A stretch of DNA of 64,000 nt from Condylostoma magnum (GCA_920105805.1 CAKKTI010000006.1:113603-177602), one strand, 5' to 3'. Shown: positions 41,173-53,300, counted from the stretch's first letter. Numbers and translations are program-made. Notes: generated from the letters alone by a model not told the origin.

Positions 41173-43167
41173 CTACTAACTAATTTTCCTAGTTTGATTC
41201 ACTTTCATTCTGCTTTCATATACTATAGGAGTCAGGATTCTATACCCGATTCCAAAGATGATTAATAAGATCAACGATAATATGCACAGTGGTATAAACA
41301 TGTTATTCTGTAAATCTTACCGTTCTCCATACAGTCCAGAAATACTAATGTATAGTCCACCGGCCCCCCGGCCCAGCGATCCAAAGATAGTAGCCAACAG
41401 TCCAGCATTGAGAATACTATGAGCAAATTTAGGGGGCAATACCTTCGAAGTTAAAGAAGTACCAACTCCGTCCGTCAAGCAATTAGTCAGTGCTATAAAA
41501 GTGGCACCGACAATATACTAAATCACAGACATTTTTACATAAGAAACCATGAACAAGTTGCCTAGAATTGATAAAATGAAAGCTGAGATGATAAATTGTC
41601 GGTCTTGTGTATATTTCGTAAGCAGCCCTATCAAAACCTGTAAAGGAAATTACATTACAAACAAAATAGTAATCAATAAAGCTGCTTCTTATATTCCTCA
41701 GTCAAAAAATTCTGAGGTTACAATAGGAGAGGATATTATTAGGACCTCCTGTATCATTTTAGGTACAAATAAGGATATTAAAGATAATATTGCAGGAAGT
41801 AGAGAATGATTTCTGGATCGTTTCAAATCTAACGGTATAGTTATATTGCTATCATACTATTTAGGCTCTTTGAATAACATGAGTAGCAGCATTAAATAGA
41901 AAAACCAGGCAACTGCTCCCATTAATGCTCCTACATTCAGCTAGTTTACAGTTAACCCAAATATGTAAGAATCAAAATCACTGACTGTAAGTATCAAAAG
42001 AGGCCCAGCAGCAGTTCCTAGAGCAGTTGCCCCAGCATAAAACGAGTTTCACTTTGTCCTAGCCTAGGCTGATACATACACTGACAAGTATCTTCTGTGT
42101 ATTATTCTAGGAGCACCCAAACCCATAATCAATTTCGCAAAAATCAGTAAAAAGCTGCTTTATAGATCGTATGCTATAAAGTAAAGAAGGTTTGATACAA
42201 ACACCATTACTGCTGCTGATATTATCGGGATTTAGTAGGAGTGATTCGTCCAATAGCTGTATATAAAGCAACTTCCTACTGTAAAGGTTCAGCCTACACC
42301 GGACAAAATGCCAGAGAAACTTTCAGGTAAATTTACTTACATGCTGTACTGAGGACCTGTGACTGCCAGCATGTAGAGATTCGCCATGTATATAAAGGCG
42401 CCAAGCAAGGTCATCATTACGGTTGGAAAGTCTTAATAACCTTTCTTTTCCAAACGCCTGTAGTACTTCTTTACTGGGCTGTTTTTAGTCACTACATAAA
42501 ACTTACATCTTTGGTATATTGATACTACTTTTCTAAGCTTATTTTCCAACTATGCAGCTTTGTCTTCATGCTAGGGAGGTTGGATCAGAGGTTGCAATAA
42601 TCCGGAATTCTTTAGAGAGGATCGTGAATTATTTGAAGGTGAGGACATTGAGCTTCCTGAGTCAATAGCGTTTTGTATAAGAGGGATGGCTATGTTAATT
42701 GTTAGCCTTATTTCCTGAATAAATGATACCTTGTAATCTTTTAATTCATTTAAATGGCTGTCCTACAGTTTTAGAAGGGATGTGAGGTAGTCGTAGGCTA
42801 TTGGACTGGGATGGTTGGCCTTCTTCTGCAGCTTTTTGAGGGCTTTACATATTGCTAGTAGATTCAACTCAGAAAACTCTAGAACGTTGTATACATTCTT
42901 AAGTAAAATTGAAACTTTTTAGGAACTGATACTTCTACTGTTTAGTTGTTTAAGTGTGTTTGCTTACTCATAGGCTTCCAGCTTAATATCTGTAAAATGC
43001 TCGGAGCTTTTTATTATTTCTTAATCCATATCACCGAGAAAGGATTCAACAAAACTGTCTTTGTTTATTTCTAGTTTTATTAGTTTTCTGAAGTGATTGT
43101 AGTTTAGGTAGAAATCGGCTCATTCTGGTCTTGTGAGAGATGTTATGAATTTACCAAATTTAACCAT
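41173..43167 (-). CDS. SPX-MFS transporter (vacuolar phosphate type)
   Basis: About 663 residues. Residues 1-170 are an SPX domain: MVKFGKFITSLTRPEWADFY, HFRKLIKLEI, then helices ending SPIAYDYLTSLLKLQ; SPX domains sense inositol pyrophosphates and phosphate status. After a Ser/Gln linker (about 190-240) comes a major-facilitator domain with about 11-12 hydrophobic segments and the loop-2/3-type motif GAPRIIHRRYLSVYVSAQAR (about 345). Plant PHT5/VPT proteins with this architecture move phosphate across the vacuole membrane. Tandem TAG TAG codons end the frame, 24 nt before the IP3 receptor ATG on the same strand. Substrate is inferred from architecture. Confidence 0.88.
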
Positions 43168-43417
43168 GTATTTAATTTATAAATGAATTTTGCTACTTAT
43201 CTTTATAGCCAAAGTATACGCATTAAGTGTTGAATCAATAAAATGGGAAATGCACTTGCTATACTATAAATATACAAAAACTTCAATAAAATCTGTTCAC
43301 ACTACGCGCTATTCACTATATTATTCAAACCCTATTTTCTCATACCAACTAACAGTCCTTTCACACCCTTTTTCCAATACCGGTTAGAAATTTTGAATTT
43401 TAATAAAATTAAAGCCC

Positions 43418-44755
43418 ATGTAAAGAGCAACACAAAAAATCCCTTCAAAGCCTATATCATCAGGACTAAAAAGCTATAAAATTAATACAGAAACAAGTGA
43501 AATTTCTACTAAATCAACCCAAAGCAGTGGCTCATCCCCCCACTGTGAACTAGAATGTGATGAAATTTTAGACTCGTTAGAGGTAACATACCACAATCAC
43601 TTTCTTCCACACAAATCAAACAGCTCCTCCTCCTTTATACGGGAAATCCACGGAGTACAGCCCCCTCCTCCATCCGACCTCCCTGCCTCAGATGATGTAG
43701 AAAGCCTTTGAATCCCTGAATCAAAAGAATATGCAAAGGTCCTATAAAGCAGAGATGAGTAAGTGAATCCTTATTGAGAAACTTAGTTAACTGTCACTCC
43801 GCATATGAGGGTAATTCTAGTAGACTGAATGATGGAGGTAACTTCAGAATTTAATTTGAAGCGGGAAACCTTTTACTAGGCTGTAAGACATTGTGATAGG
43901 TTTCTAGGCAATGGAAAGGCGATTGAAAAGGCTAAGTATCAGTTACTGGGGTTAACTGCACTGTATATAGCTGCAAAAAATGAAGAGATATACTCACCTA
44001 AGCTTTAAGATTTTGCTAGGTCTGCTGATAATGGTTATACTATAGCAGATATTAAAATGTTTGAAAAGGAGGTGCTGAAGGTCATTTAGTGGAAGATTAT
44101 GCCTTCTACTGCATTTTCCTGGGTTAATTGGTTAATGAATCTATGGGACTCTTTCGTTGACTACCATTTCGGATGTGTTCCTTATAATAATGTAAAGGAT
44201 CTTGATAAGTTGTAGGAAGATGAACGGAAAAGTCAGATTTAAATGTTTGAGCAGAGGTTTATTACATTTAAATAAGCTAATTAGACCTCTTATCTTAGAT
44301 ATAGGGAAACTATGTAGGTCTTAGACGCAGCAATGCTGGATAATAGAATACTTTTGTATGAAAATAAGAGTATTGCTGCTGGACTCATGTATTTAATGAT
44401 TAGCAAGTATTTTTATGATAGTGATTATATTCTCCTTTATTACCAGGGCACAGAAAGTGAAGTATAGACTGAAAATGCTGAAGAAAATTAATACGAAAAT
44501 GCAACTGCAATACAGGAGCTTTTTTTAGAGTTTTCAAGTCAATCTTTGGATATAAGAAAAATTGATGAAATATACGAAATTGTAGGATTTCTGCATGGGT
44601 ATTTAGAACTAGAAATGATAATGGAACTTCCACTTGTATGCAAAACACTGAGTAAGGCAAGACTTGAAAGTCACTATGAAGATTTTCTAGCTTATCAGAC
44701 TCATAATACTAATAACTTAGATTTTGCCACTACAAAAATTAGAGAAAATTGTTAA
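43418..44755 (+). CDS. Cyclin-box protein
   Basis: 445 residues. A Ser/Pro-rich N-terminus (SSFIREIHGVQPPPPSD) precedes an N-terminal cyclin box at about 125-230: MRVILVDWMMEVTSEFNLKR with the conserved Arg-Asp/Trp pair, AVRHCDRFLG, KYQLLGLTALYIAAKNEEIY, and FEKEVLKVIQWKI. The C-terminal half has a helical second fold with an acidic insert. The MRVILVDW...IAAKNEE signature matches cyclins that activate CDKs (A/B/E-like). A longer N-terminus from an upstream in-frame ATG near 43251 is possible but weaker. TAA at 44753 ends the frame, 19 nt before the TTLL ATG. Confidence 0.88.
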
Positions 44756-44774
44756 CTAATATAAATAATTTAAA

Positions 44775-46271
44775 ATGAATAATCGAATTAACGTAAGTAG
44801 AACAAAATATTAAGTTATAATAGACATTGCTAAGGAATTATAATGATAAATTGTTGATGATGGTGCCACTGTTTATTGGTCTGATGCTTCAATTGGATAA
44901 GAGAAGTTTGCACAGTTACTTCCAGGCGAAAAAGTTAATCATATTCCTGGCATATGATGTATTACTAGAAAAAACTAATTAGCTTGGATTCTAACAAAAA
45001 TGAAAGCTATATTTCGCACTGAGTATGATTTTTTCCCTTTAACATGAATTGTACCTGAAGATTTCAATAGATTTAGGCAGTTTGCAAATGGTTCTTAATA
45101 CTTCATAGTAAAACCATCTGCTTCGTCCTAAGGGAAAGGAATATTTCTTACTAAAAACCCGTAAAGAATTAATTAGTTTGAATCTTAAGTTATTTAAGAA
45201 TACATGACAAATCCTCTATTAATCAACAATCTCAAGTTTGACTTAAGGCTGTATGTTCTTTTAACTTAGGTTAACCCAATGCGAGTGTTCCTATATAGAG
45301 ACGGCCTTATAAGATTTGCTACTTAACAGTTTGAGTTGCCAACTACTCAAAATTATGATAATCTGTAAAGTCATCTAACAAATTACTCTATAAATAAAAA
45401 TAATCCTCTTTTTCTTCCCAATTCCCATAAATGAAGATTGAAAAAGCTGTTTAAATGACTCAAGCAAAGAGGACATAATTCATAAAGATTGCATGGGAAA
45501 ATAAAAGAAATAATAGTTAAAACACTATGCGCTGGATAACCTTACCTATAAATCTAATGCCTTAAAACTGTATAGAACTAATCACATGTATTTTAATTAC
45601 TAGGATTTGATATAATAATAGACTAAGATTTAAAGCCATGGTTACTAGAAATCAACTAAATGCCCTCTTTTGCTACTGAAACACAGGTTGACTCATAGGT
45701 AAAAAGAGCTCTTATAAGAGACACGTTAAAAATAATATCAAGTGCAAGAGATCCCAGGGCCGGGTAAAAGTTAACATAAGTCTAAAAGGCAAGAGCCTAA
45801 ACAATTGCTCAACTAAGAAAAGATAAGTGAGAAGACTCAAAAATGGGAAAATATTAGAAAATTTTTCCAGTTTAAGGCCAAAGATATCAAAAATTCATAA
45901 AAGCAGCATAAGATATATGAAAGTAAGGCTATAAAAGGAATTAATAATTATTTGTGAGAACTTAATGCAGAAGTTAAGATACATCAAGAAATGCGATTAG
46001 ATCGTAGCTGTTGTATTAGAGAAAATCTTAGAAAGATGGTCAATTTTCAGCTTTATAAGACTAGTCTGAGAAAAGGTAATCACGGTACTCAACCAGCAGG
46101 GCTTAAACCGCAAGTACGAGAAAATAAGCTTCATAGTAAATACCAAATAAAGAACTTAGTATTACTAAAACTTTAGTAATTAGAGGAACGTTTTAAAAGT
46201 AATTTTATAAGAATAACCTACCAAAATTCCCCTAAGGCAGAGCAGTATCGCTTTCTACTACTAGTAATTAA
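44775..46271 (+). CDS. Tubulin polyglutamylase, TTLL6/13-like
   Basis: 498 residues, TTL family. Motifs in order: VNHIPGIWCITRKNQLAWIL (HFPG block, here HIPG), FFPLTWIVPEDFNRF, the ATP-grasp YFIVKPSASSQGKGIFL, KFDLRLYVLLT, SHLTNYSINKNN, and LGFDIIIDQDLKPWLLEINQ with MPSFATET. The INQMPSF ending fits TTLL6/13-like elongating polyglutamylases of cilia. The C-terminal 160 residues are basic. It is among the best code evidence in the window: Trp is TGA at 45045 (LTWIVPED) and at 45432 and 45456 (HKWRLKKLFKW), while many Gln are TAA/TAG. The last TAA lies 14 nt before the next ATG. Confidence 0.92.
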
Positions 46272-46285
46272 AATGTTTATATAAT

Positions 46286-47773
46286 ATGGAATTAAAGGAT
46301 AAGTGCTTCGAGGCAGTACAGGAGGGAAACATTCAGCCTTTATTTGATGCTATTGTATCCTAGTAATTAGATTAAAGCATTAAAGACGCATAGGGATTTG
46401 GAATTCTTCATATAGCTGTATGGCTTAATAACATAAGTGTAATTCATCATTTATTAGATGAGTTAGATTTCTCAGTTGATACTAAAAGTAATGATAGATA
46501 AACACCGCTAATGCTTGCAGCTTAAAAGGGGAATTTAAAGATAATGAAATTGATGCTAGATAGAGGAGCTGATATTGCTGCTAAGAATAAATTCGGAATG
46601 ACTCCATTACTACTCTCAGTTGAATCGGGGTAAATGGAAGCCTTTTTAGTGCTTTATGGAAGAGGTGCAAGTTTAAGTGATAAGGATATAAATGGATGTG
46701 GATTAATGCATTGAGCTGCGTATAAGAATCAGAAGAATATGCTAATTATACTAAAAGCACTGCAATTGGATTGTAATAGTATTGATAGATGCAAGTATAC
46801 TCCTATATGTAGAGCCGCTTGCAATAACTCTCTGGATGCTATTGATTTTTTGTATAGCTTATCGGATTATTAGTGAATATTAAAGGCTAAAAGTATTGCA
46901 TAGGGGTAGAATGCTTATTCTGCTGTTAGAATGATTGACATGAAAAATTATGAGTTTAAGAGATTTGGGTAGGTGTTTTTAATGATTTATTATGTTTGGA
47001 CTATGCATTACTATATGACTCAGCATATCTATATTTCCTATAGCGATGTTTATTTACACATGATTTTTTCCACGATTGCATTTTTTATACCGATTTTATA
47101 CTTTTTGGTGAAATTAAAGTAAAATGGACGTGTAAATCCTGTATAACTAGAAAAATGTAATATTATTGAGGATTATTCTAGTTTATTTGAATAAGAAAAG
47201 TTTGATTAAATTGAGCCAGCTTAGAATTTCTGCTTTAGTTGCTTGATTAAAAAATAATAGAGACAAAAACACTGTTAATATTGTAATTAATGTGTTTTAT
47301 ATTATGACCATCATTCAAATTTGATTGGGAATTGTATAGGAAAACAAAATAGAAAACAGTTCTTTGCTTTTCTACTATGCTGGAATATTTAATCAGTAAT
47401 TCTTCTATATTTTCTAGTAACATACGCTGTATCATAACTCGATTACTTTAGTTTTGAAGAAGGAGCAGTTAAATTCATTTTCTGGGCATTTTCCTTTACT
47501 TCTCAAACATAAGTATATTTGATAATTGCATTGCTATAGGAATGATACTTTTTATGGTATTTGATACTACAAATCTACAAAATTTCAGTAGGATTAACAT
47601 AAAATGAAGTGGTAAATAGGCATAGGTGTCGATATCTGTTTTAACCGTATAAATCAGTTACTGGGCAAGTTAAGATGATGTTTAAAAATACTTTCGACAA
47701 AGGTATTATAAGTAATTGGTTAGACTTCATAGTAAATTAATATATGTCCTTAAAATTGGTTTCCCTTTATTAA
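46286..47773 (+). CDS. Ankyrin-repeat DHHC protein with DHHS active site
   Basis: 495 residues, HIP14/Akr1 architecture. Ankyrin repeats fill about residues 15-200 (GFGILHIAVWLNN, RQTPLMLAAQKGNL, GMTPLLLSVESGQ, GCGLMHWAAYKN). Two membrane helices follow (about 235-275). The Cys-rich zinc-binding region FCFSCLIKKQQRQKHC, CNQCVLYYDHHS and NLIGNCIG then carries DHHS in place of DHHC: the Ser codon TCA is at 47315-47317 (Ser344), and the usual Pro-Trp after it is absent. Two more membrane helices and an NxFDKGIISNWLDF C-terminal motif (TTxE/PaCCT-like) complete the fold. Zinc ligands look retained. It is probably inactive as a palmitoyltransferase, or works non-canonically (inference). Stops TAA TAA. 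Confidence 0.88.
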
Positions 47774-47918
47774 TAAAAATAAATCAAGGAATATGATTAT
47801 ATATAACAATTATTTTGACATGCTAATCAAAATAAGTACTAATCTAAATGCCTTTTAAAATAGTTTCCCTTAAAATTACAATAAAAATGAAGCAAGGAAT
47901 ATACATATATAACAATTA
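47759..47918 (+). repeat. Imperfect ~55-bp direct repeat at the ankyrin-DHHC 3' end
   Basis: Two copies, 47759-47812 and 47863-47918, share gtttccctt, an ataaaaat(aa/ga)a(t/g)caaggaatat core and atatataacaatta. The first copy contains the gene's final codons and stop codons; the second lies 3' of it. It may be a local duplication of the 3' end. Confidence 0.55.
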
Positions 47919-47929
47919 AAATAATTTAA

Positions 47930-48496
47930 TTACCTTAAAGATTTACGAGTATTAATTGATGAAGATAAAGACATTAAATTTTCAAATCTTAGCATCAATC
48001 TATCATTTGTTCTTCCATTTTGATAAATTCATCCCAATTTTTTGAGATAATTTATTTTCCTGTATAAAACTTACCTAGCCGGTATATCAACTTCTTCTAA
48101 TGGTTCCTTTTCAAACTTATTTTTTATTGCATTGAATTAAGTTCTAGTAGGAGTAAAGCATTTTCGCTTAATTGACAGCAATGGCCTAGGCTAATCAGAT
48201 ATATACCGAGATTTTGGCTTGAGAGCAATGTGATTTTATGAATTTGATTTAATATTAGTTTTTTCTAGTAATTCTACTTTATTATATCTCCTTATTCTAT
48301 TTATTTTTCTATCTAATAAATGCATTTAGTCTAGTATACTACGCTTAAGAGATTAATTCTAGATTGTGTTGTAATTTCTTTAATAATCTTATATTTGCTT
48401 AGCTCTTTTAACTGGAGAGAGACTTTTAGAGCCTGATATATCGCTTATTGATAAAACACTTTTAGAAAATAAACTTAAATCCTTGTTTTATGACAT
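47930..48496 (-). CDS. Basic protein with one 15-nt intron, unknown
   Basis: 183 residues after splicing. Starts MSQNKDLSLFSKSVLSISD; Ser/Lys/Arg/Gln-rich throughout, with KRSILDQMHLLDRKINRIRRYNK as a probable basic helix and PRPLLSIKRKCFTPTRTQFN in the middle. The intron follows VDIPA and joins to RKINYLKKLGW. It starts 11 nt after the DcpS stop on the same strand. No domain is recognised; composition is like the other small basic proteins in this window. Confidence 0.6.
48060..48074 (-). other. 15-nt intron identical to the one in the BET gene
   Basis: Coding-strand sequence gtaagttttatacag, identical base for base to the intron at 7333-7347 although the flanking exons are unrelated. Perfect GTAAGT donor and CAG acceptor. 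Length is a multiple of three, so splicing does not change frame. Confidence 0.72.
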
Positions 48497-48507
48497 TTTA
48501 ATGATAA

Positions 48508-49419
48508 CTACTTAAATCTGCTCTCAAACCTTTCAATATCCTCGTTTTGACTTACATCAGGTAAATCAGGCACTAACCCTTTAATTTCAGCATAAAAGGG
48601 TAATCTATCAGATATATTAAGAACGATAGATTTCTTCTGATAATACTCCGAATCCATTTTGATATTATCAATCACATCTTCTATATTATGAGCCTTTCCT
48701 ACAAAGTTACCGATATTAAGCCCATGACTAACAATATGCACGTGTAAATGATAGAAACTAGGAAGGTAATGAATAAACATTTGAATCATATACGGTGATA
48801 TTTATAGGAGATTAGAAACCTCTCGTTTAATAGATTCATTTAAGTTTTCAAGCAGTGGTAAATGCTCAGCTCTTAAGTCTCTCAATGACTTTATATCTCT
48901 TGTTTTTACTAAAGCAGTGAAATAGAACTTCTCAGCTGTGAATTCAAGCATTTTTAAGTCAGGAAGTAAGACAAATCCTGTATTTGGATCAGGGTCGTTG
49001 TATAGTACATGATCCTACTCGCTCTGGCCGTCCAGTATATTATAAATTCACTGTATAGATCGTTAAGGCAGCTGGTCTATATACGGCTTATGAGCCTTTT
49101 CATATATCTCTGGTGTCTCGGAAATCCTATACATTTTTCCCTCCAAATTCCTCATGAAAAGGTGTCTTGGAGTTGGGTAGGTCACTTCTATGTCAAATGT
49201 TATTGGAATTTATGCATCAAATTTATAAAAAACATCATTGTTAAACTTTTACTCCGATGATTAAATCTGAGATATATGAGATGAATCCGGCTGCGGAGCA
49301 TTTATTTTGACCAGAGCCACACTACTCTCATCTCCAAAATGACCTGCAAATCCTGCTCTCTTGTTGTTTATGTCATTAAACATTACTTTCTCCTGCACAA
49401 AATCTTGGATATTAAACAT
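48508..49419 (-). CDS. DCPS: Scavenger mRNA-decapping enzyme DcpS
   Basis: 303 residues. N-terminal swapped domain with PTPRHLFMRNLEGKMYRISETPEIYE, then a linker and LDGQSEQDHVLYNDPDPNTGFVLLPDLKM, which contains the D-P-x-T-GF-LLPD cap-binding signature. The C-terminal HIT domain has the histidine triad HYLPSFYHLHVHIVSHG (about residue 215-230). It hydrolyses the cap left after 3'-5' decay, releasing m7GMP. The start is an ATG 45 nt from the divergent TRM112 gene. TAG at 48508 ends the frame after FESRFK. Confidence 0.93.
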
Positions 49420-49464
49420 TATTATATAGTGAATTTTAATACACTTTAGTATAATTTATTAAAT

Positions 49465-49839
49465 ATGAGAGTATTAGCATATTGCATGATGCTCTGTGAT
49501 TCTAAGGATTGTGAAGGGAATCAAAACTGTTTGCAATTGAAAGTAGACCAGTGCAATGCAAATGATAATACTTATTTCGTGGCTAATCTAACTAACAAAA
49601 TATTGGAAAAGATTAACACTTAAACTCTTATGTATGCAGCAACACAATTGTAGTATTAATTACCAGAACAATGGGATGATATGATGGATTTAAAACGAGT
49701 TCATGATCTGTTATTTAATGTAGATATAGCACAAGGGCAATTAACTTGCTAGAATTGTAACAAAACTATTTAAATCGAAAATTCTATTGTTAAATTGTTT
49801 AGAGAGGAAGATGAGATGAACTTAGATTAGTTTTATTAG
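49465..49839 (+). CDS. TRMT112: TRM112-like methyltransferase activator
   Basis: About 124 residues. MRVLAYCMMLCDSKDCEG opens like Trm112 (MRLLTHN), and LLFNVDIAQGQLTCQNCNKTIQIENSIVKLF matches the C-terminal zinc-ribbon half-site and the final IPN-MLL strand. Trm112 partners several methyltransferases for tRNA, rRNA and release factor eRF1. The eRF1 link is notable in a genome with context-dependent stops. Candidate stops are TAG 49828 and TAG 49837. Cys spacing in the N-terminal half differs from yeast and human, so zinc binding there is unsure. Confidence 0.8.
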
Positions 49840-49983
49840 ATATTATAGTATTTAATTGAGTTCACTTATATTCATCAATTGTTTTATATGATAGATCTGT
49901 ATAAAATCACATGCTCATTTAACTATTTTTACTAATCCTTATATCAAACTTACTTTCAGTATACTTTATTCAAATTTTTAAAT

Positions 49984-50277
49984 ATGCGAAGAAATTTCTA
50001 ATATTCCCGACCGATTATAACCAATTTCTACGGAAAGTCATACAGCTTTCTAAACAAAAGACACCCCAATGACCATTTTAAGCCAAACATAACTCCAATT
50101 TTACCAATTCACAGTAAAGAAAACTCAAGAGCTAATACTCCAAAGCGAGGGGTTCCACGAAATGGCTCAAATTCTAAACTTTATGGTTAAATTTTATCAG
50201 AAAAAAGAATAGTCCGACGAAGATCAATAAGTAATGGCAACATTCAGCTAAAACTAGGAAACAAGTCTAATTTTTAA
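49984..50277 (+). CDS. Small basic protein, unknown
   Basis: 97 residues, starting MRRNFQYSRPIITNFYGKSYS. Very basic, with Ser/Asn/Pro (NSRANTPKRGVPRNGSNSK) and EKRIVRRRSISNG. TAA at 50275 is the chosen stop, 36 nt from the stop of the convergent K+ channel. No fold is recognised; likely disordered. It resembles the other small basic proteins in composition only. Confidence 0.5.
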
Positions 50278-50312
50278 CTCTGATATTCTAACTAACATAT
50301 AAAATATTATTA

Positions 50313-53300
50313 CTAATCTTCATTATCAGTGAGCCCCTCAATAGCTTTATTCTGTGCCAGTACTTCCTGATGACTTTGCCCCTATAGCAATCCATTTAGC
50401 ACCTAGTACTCATGTGCAACGTTTTTGATCATTTTTGATTGTTGATATAAGATCTCCCTAGCTTGCCTGGTTAATTAAAGCTATTATCTAAATTACTCAA
50501 CCAGTGCATCATCACTTAAATCATGATGACTATCCTCCAAATCCTCTTTTAATATTTTACTCACAGTTTCCGTTATTGATTCCTTAAACACAGAGTAAGT
50601 AGTCGCACCCTTTTAAATATTCAATACATTTTCCTTCTGCTTTCTTCCTATAAACTTTAATAAAGGACTAAACTCCCTAGACTATATTTCCCCCATAATC
50701 AGAATCCTATCACCAGGGAACACAAGAGTTGCTATATCTGGCTTAGTAAACACATAAGGAGTAAGATTATCTAGAATTCCCACTGTTCTGTATATTCCGA
50801 GGCAAATTACAGGGCGTGGCAAGTTTAAAAAGTAGCATAGAATTTCTCCGTACTTAATTGCTCCATCGGGTAATTCTGGTATTTATATTGAGTTTACTCT
50901 ATAGTTCTCATCAATCTATGTTTTTGCTGACATATCCTCATATTGAACAAATCTTGACATTAGTTGTATAAGAAACTTATTATGAAACCCTGCGCCCATG
51001 ATATAATCAAGAGTTCCCGAGAAGAAAACGTTAGAAGCTGCATAACGAGGCCAGGTAACATGCGGCATGCTTTCTAGGCCTAAACTTGGCTTTTTGTCTA
51101 GATATATCAAATTGGCCTCATCTACAAGCTCTACTGTGAAAGGACACGAGAAATTACTTTCAAGTAAGGTAATCAAAGGTAGAATTCCACTGTCCTCGAC
51201 TGAACTGTTGGGTATTCTGCTGCTTAATAATATTGTATGATTAGCGAAGTTAATAGCCGTGTGAGAAAGCTCATTGAGACTAGAAAAACTGCATTCTATG
51301 TAAATTACTCCACTGTACTGCTTTGATAGTTATTTCCATTTATTAGGAGGCTGATTCTCTGATACAAAGCCTATGATTTAATCTGAGTTTTATGCAAATG
51401 ATTTGAGCATTATGACTAAATGTTCAAAACTACCAAAAACTAAAATATGGTCCCAAAATGTTCCTCTTAGATCGTCATCATGCATTTTATACACAGTTTT
51501 GACAATACTGTTTTTATCTGATCGTTTTATATTTGGAGATTTTAGCATTTACAGACATTCTAGATCTTCTTGCCTTAGTTCCGGATACTCTCTGTTTTCA
51601 GTAGCAAGTTCTTCAATTCCATTAGCATATTCAATATCAGCAGAAATAACAAAGGCATTATCCTCATCTTTGATCGTATAATTCACAGGATTCATAAGAA
51701 TCGTAGTGGCCATTGCCCCTTCTATCTGCAAAGTGGTCTAAACAGCGAATAACAGTGAATTATTCTCATAATACAACTCCTTAACAACATCCTAGAACTT
51801 AACTCCAACTAGATGACTAGGGAAAGGAACTAGATATATTTCATTGGACAACCCATTAATATACTCATTCAGCCAGTGACTGTCCTAGGCTTCTTTCTTC
51901 ATAGCATTACTAGTAGAAATTACAAGATTAGAAATCATTGTACTCAACCCAGGAGTGAACACATTAGCAGCCAGTATTGAAGTTTTCATGCCTCAACTAC
52001 TAAACCCTTCCTCCCAATCCGCCCAGATTTTATGTACCATGTGATCTGGAGAAACTAATTGTAAGAACACAGGAGGGGGTGATTGCCCAGGTTTCTCTAC
52101 ATACTCTTATTTAACAACACTGGCTGCCAATACAGCAAAAGTGTCGGCATGTTCGAAATCCTGCTCATACTAATTAGATAGGATAAAAACACCCCTTGAC
52201 TCAAAAACCATAGCATCCATAAGTGTTTTCTCATTCATGAAATCACCCTCTAGGTATTTGATAAATTCTGAGTATACAGGGTGGTTGAGTAGGGCGGATA
52301 TGTCGCGGCTAGGGAACTCATTGCGGACTATTACTATTTTGCAGTCCTTGTACTTCATATTGTGGTCAGGGTGGTATAGTTCTCTTATAAATCTGTACAA
52401 TGTAGTACCGTTAAACGACCCAGTAATAACTATATGCTTATAGCTTTCCCCTTTATAAGGCTCTCTGTAAGGAGAATCATGCTTGGATAACTCAGACAGT
52501 CTACTAGTTTATTAAGAAAAGATGACAATCACAAAAATCAAGAAAAGCCCTATAAAAATTCTAGCTTCATCCGTTGTAGGACTCATGTCTCCATATCCCA
52601 CAGTAGAAAGAGTTATTACTGTGAAATACAGCGCCGTGGCAAAAGTCATCTCTGAATCATGGTCAGTTAAGCCGATATTGAACTCTTCTGAGCTGGTATC
52701 TTAAAGACTGTGTATAACTCCTGTAGAAATAAAAATCACTGCTAATAAAGTGCAAATGATGATCAGTCTTTGCCTCTTAATCTCAGACTAGTCGAGTACC
52801 GGCCCTCCACTGTCTATATTTTCACTTTCCTTAGTTGTCGTGAAAAGACGATACAAGCGTAGAACTCTAAAAGCTCTTAGTACTCTGAGTCCTCTAGCAA
52901 ATGCAAAACTGCCGGATCTCTCAGCCTCCCCTAGAATTGTTATAAAAACTGGTAGAATTGTTACCAGATCTAGAAGGTTTAAGGGGTCCAGCATGAAGTC
53001 TTTCTTATCTCTTGCGATATACATGCCAAACATGTAATCTATAGTGAAAAGCAAGGCTATTAGCAGCTCTAAAGCAAAAAACACGCCTTAGGTGCCATCC
53101 TCATCGTCGTTGTAAGTTTAAACGACGTATACTATACAAGCGAATAGACTAATAACGGACTAGAATATGCTTCCTGATATTTTCATAAGCAAGTTCCAAG
53201 TAAATGATTTAGCTTTGGCTCTTTTTTGGATGCCTTACTCTGTTTCAAGGGGTTCTTCCTCTTCTAGTTGATTGTTTATAATACTGAGCCTACTGTCCTT

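Noticed and set aside
43190-43387. Separate small gene, or a longer cyclin N-terminus
   Set aside because: Same frame as the cyclin but hydrophobic/Tyr-rich and unlike cyclin N-termini; the ATG at 43418 is a better start.
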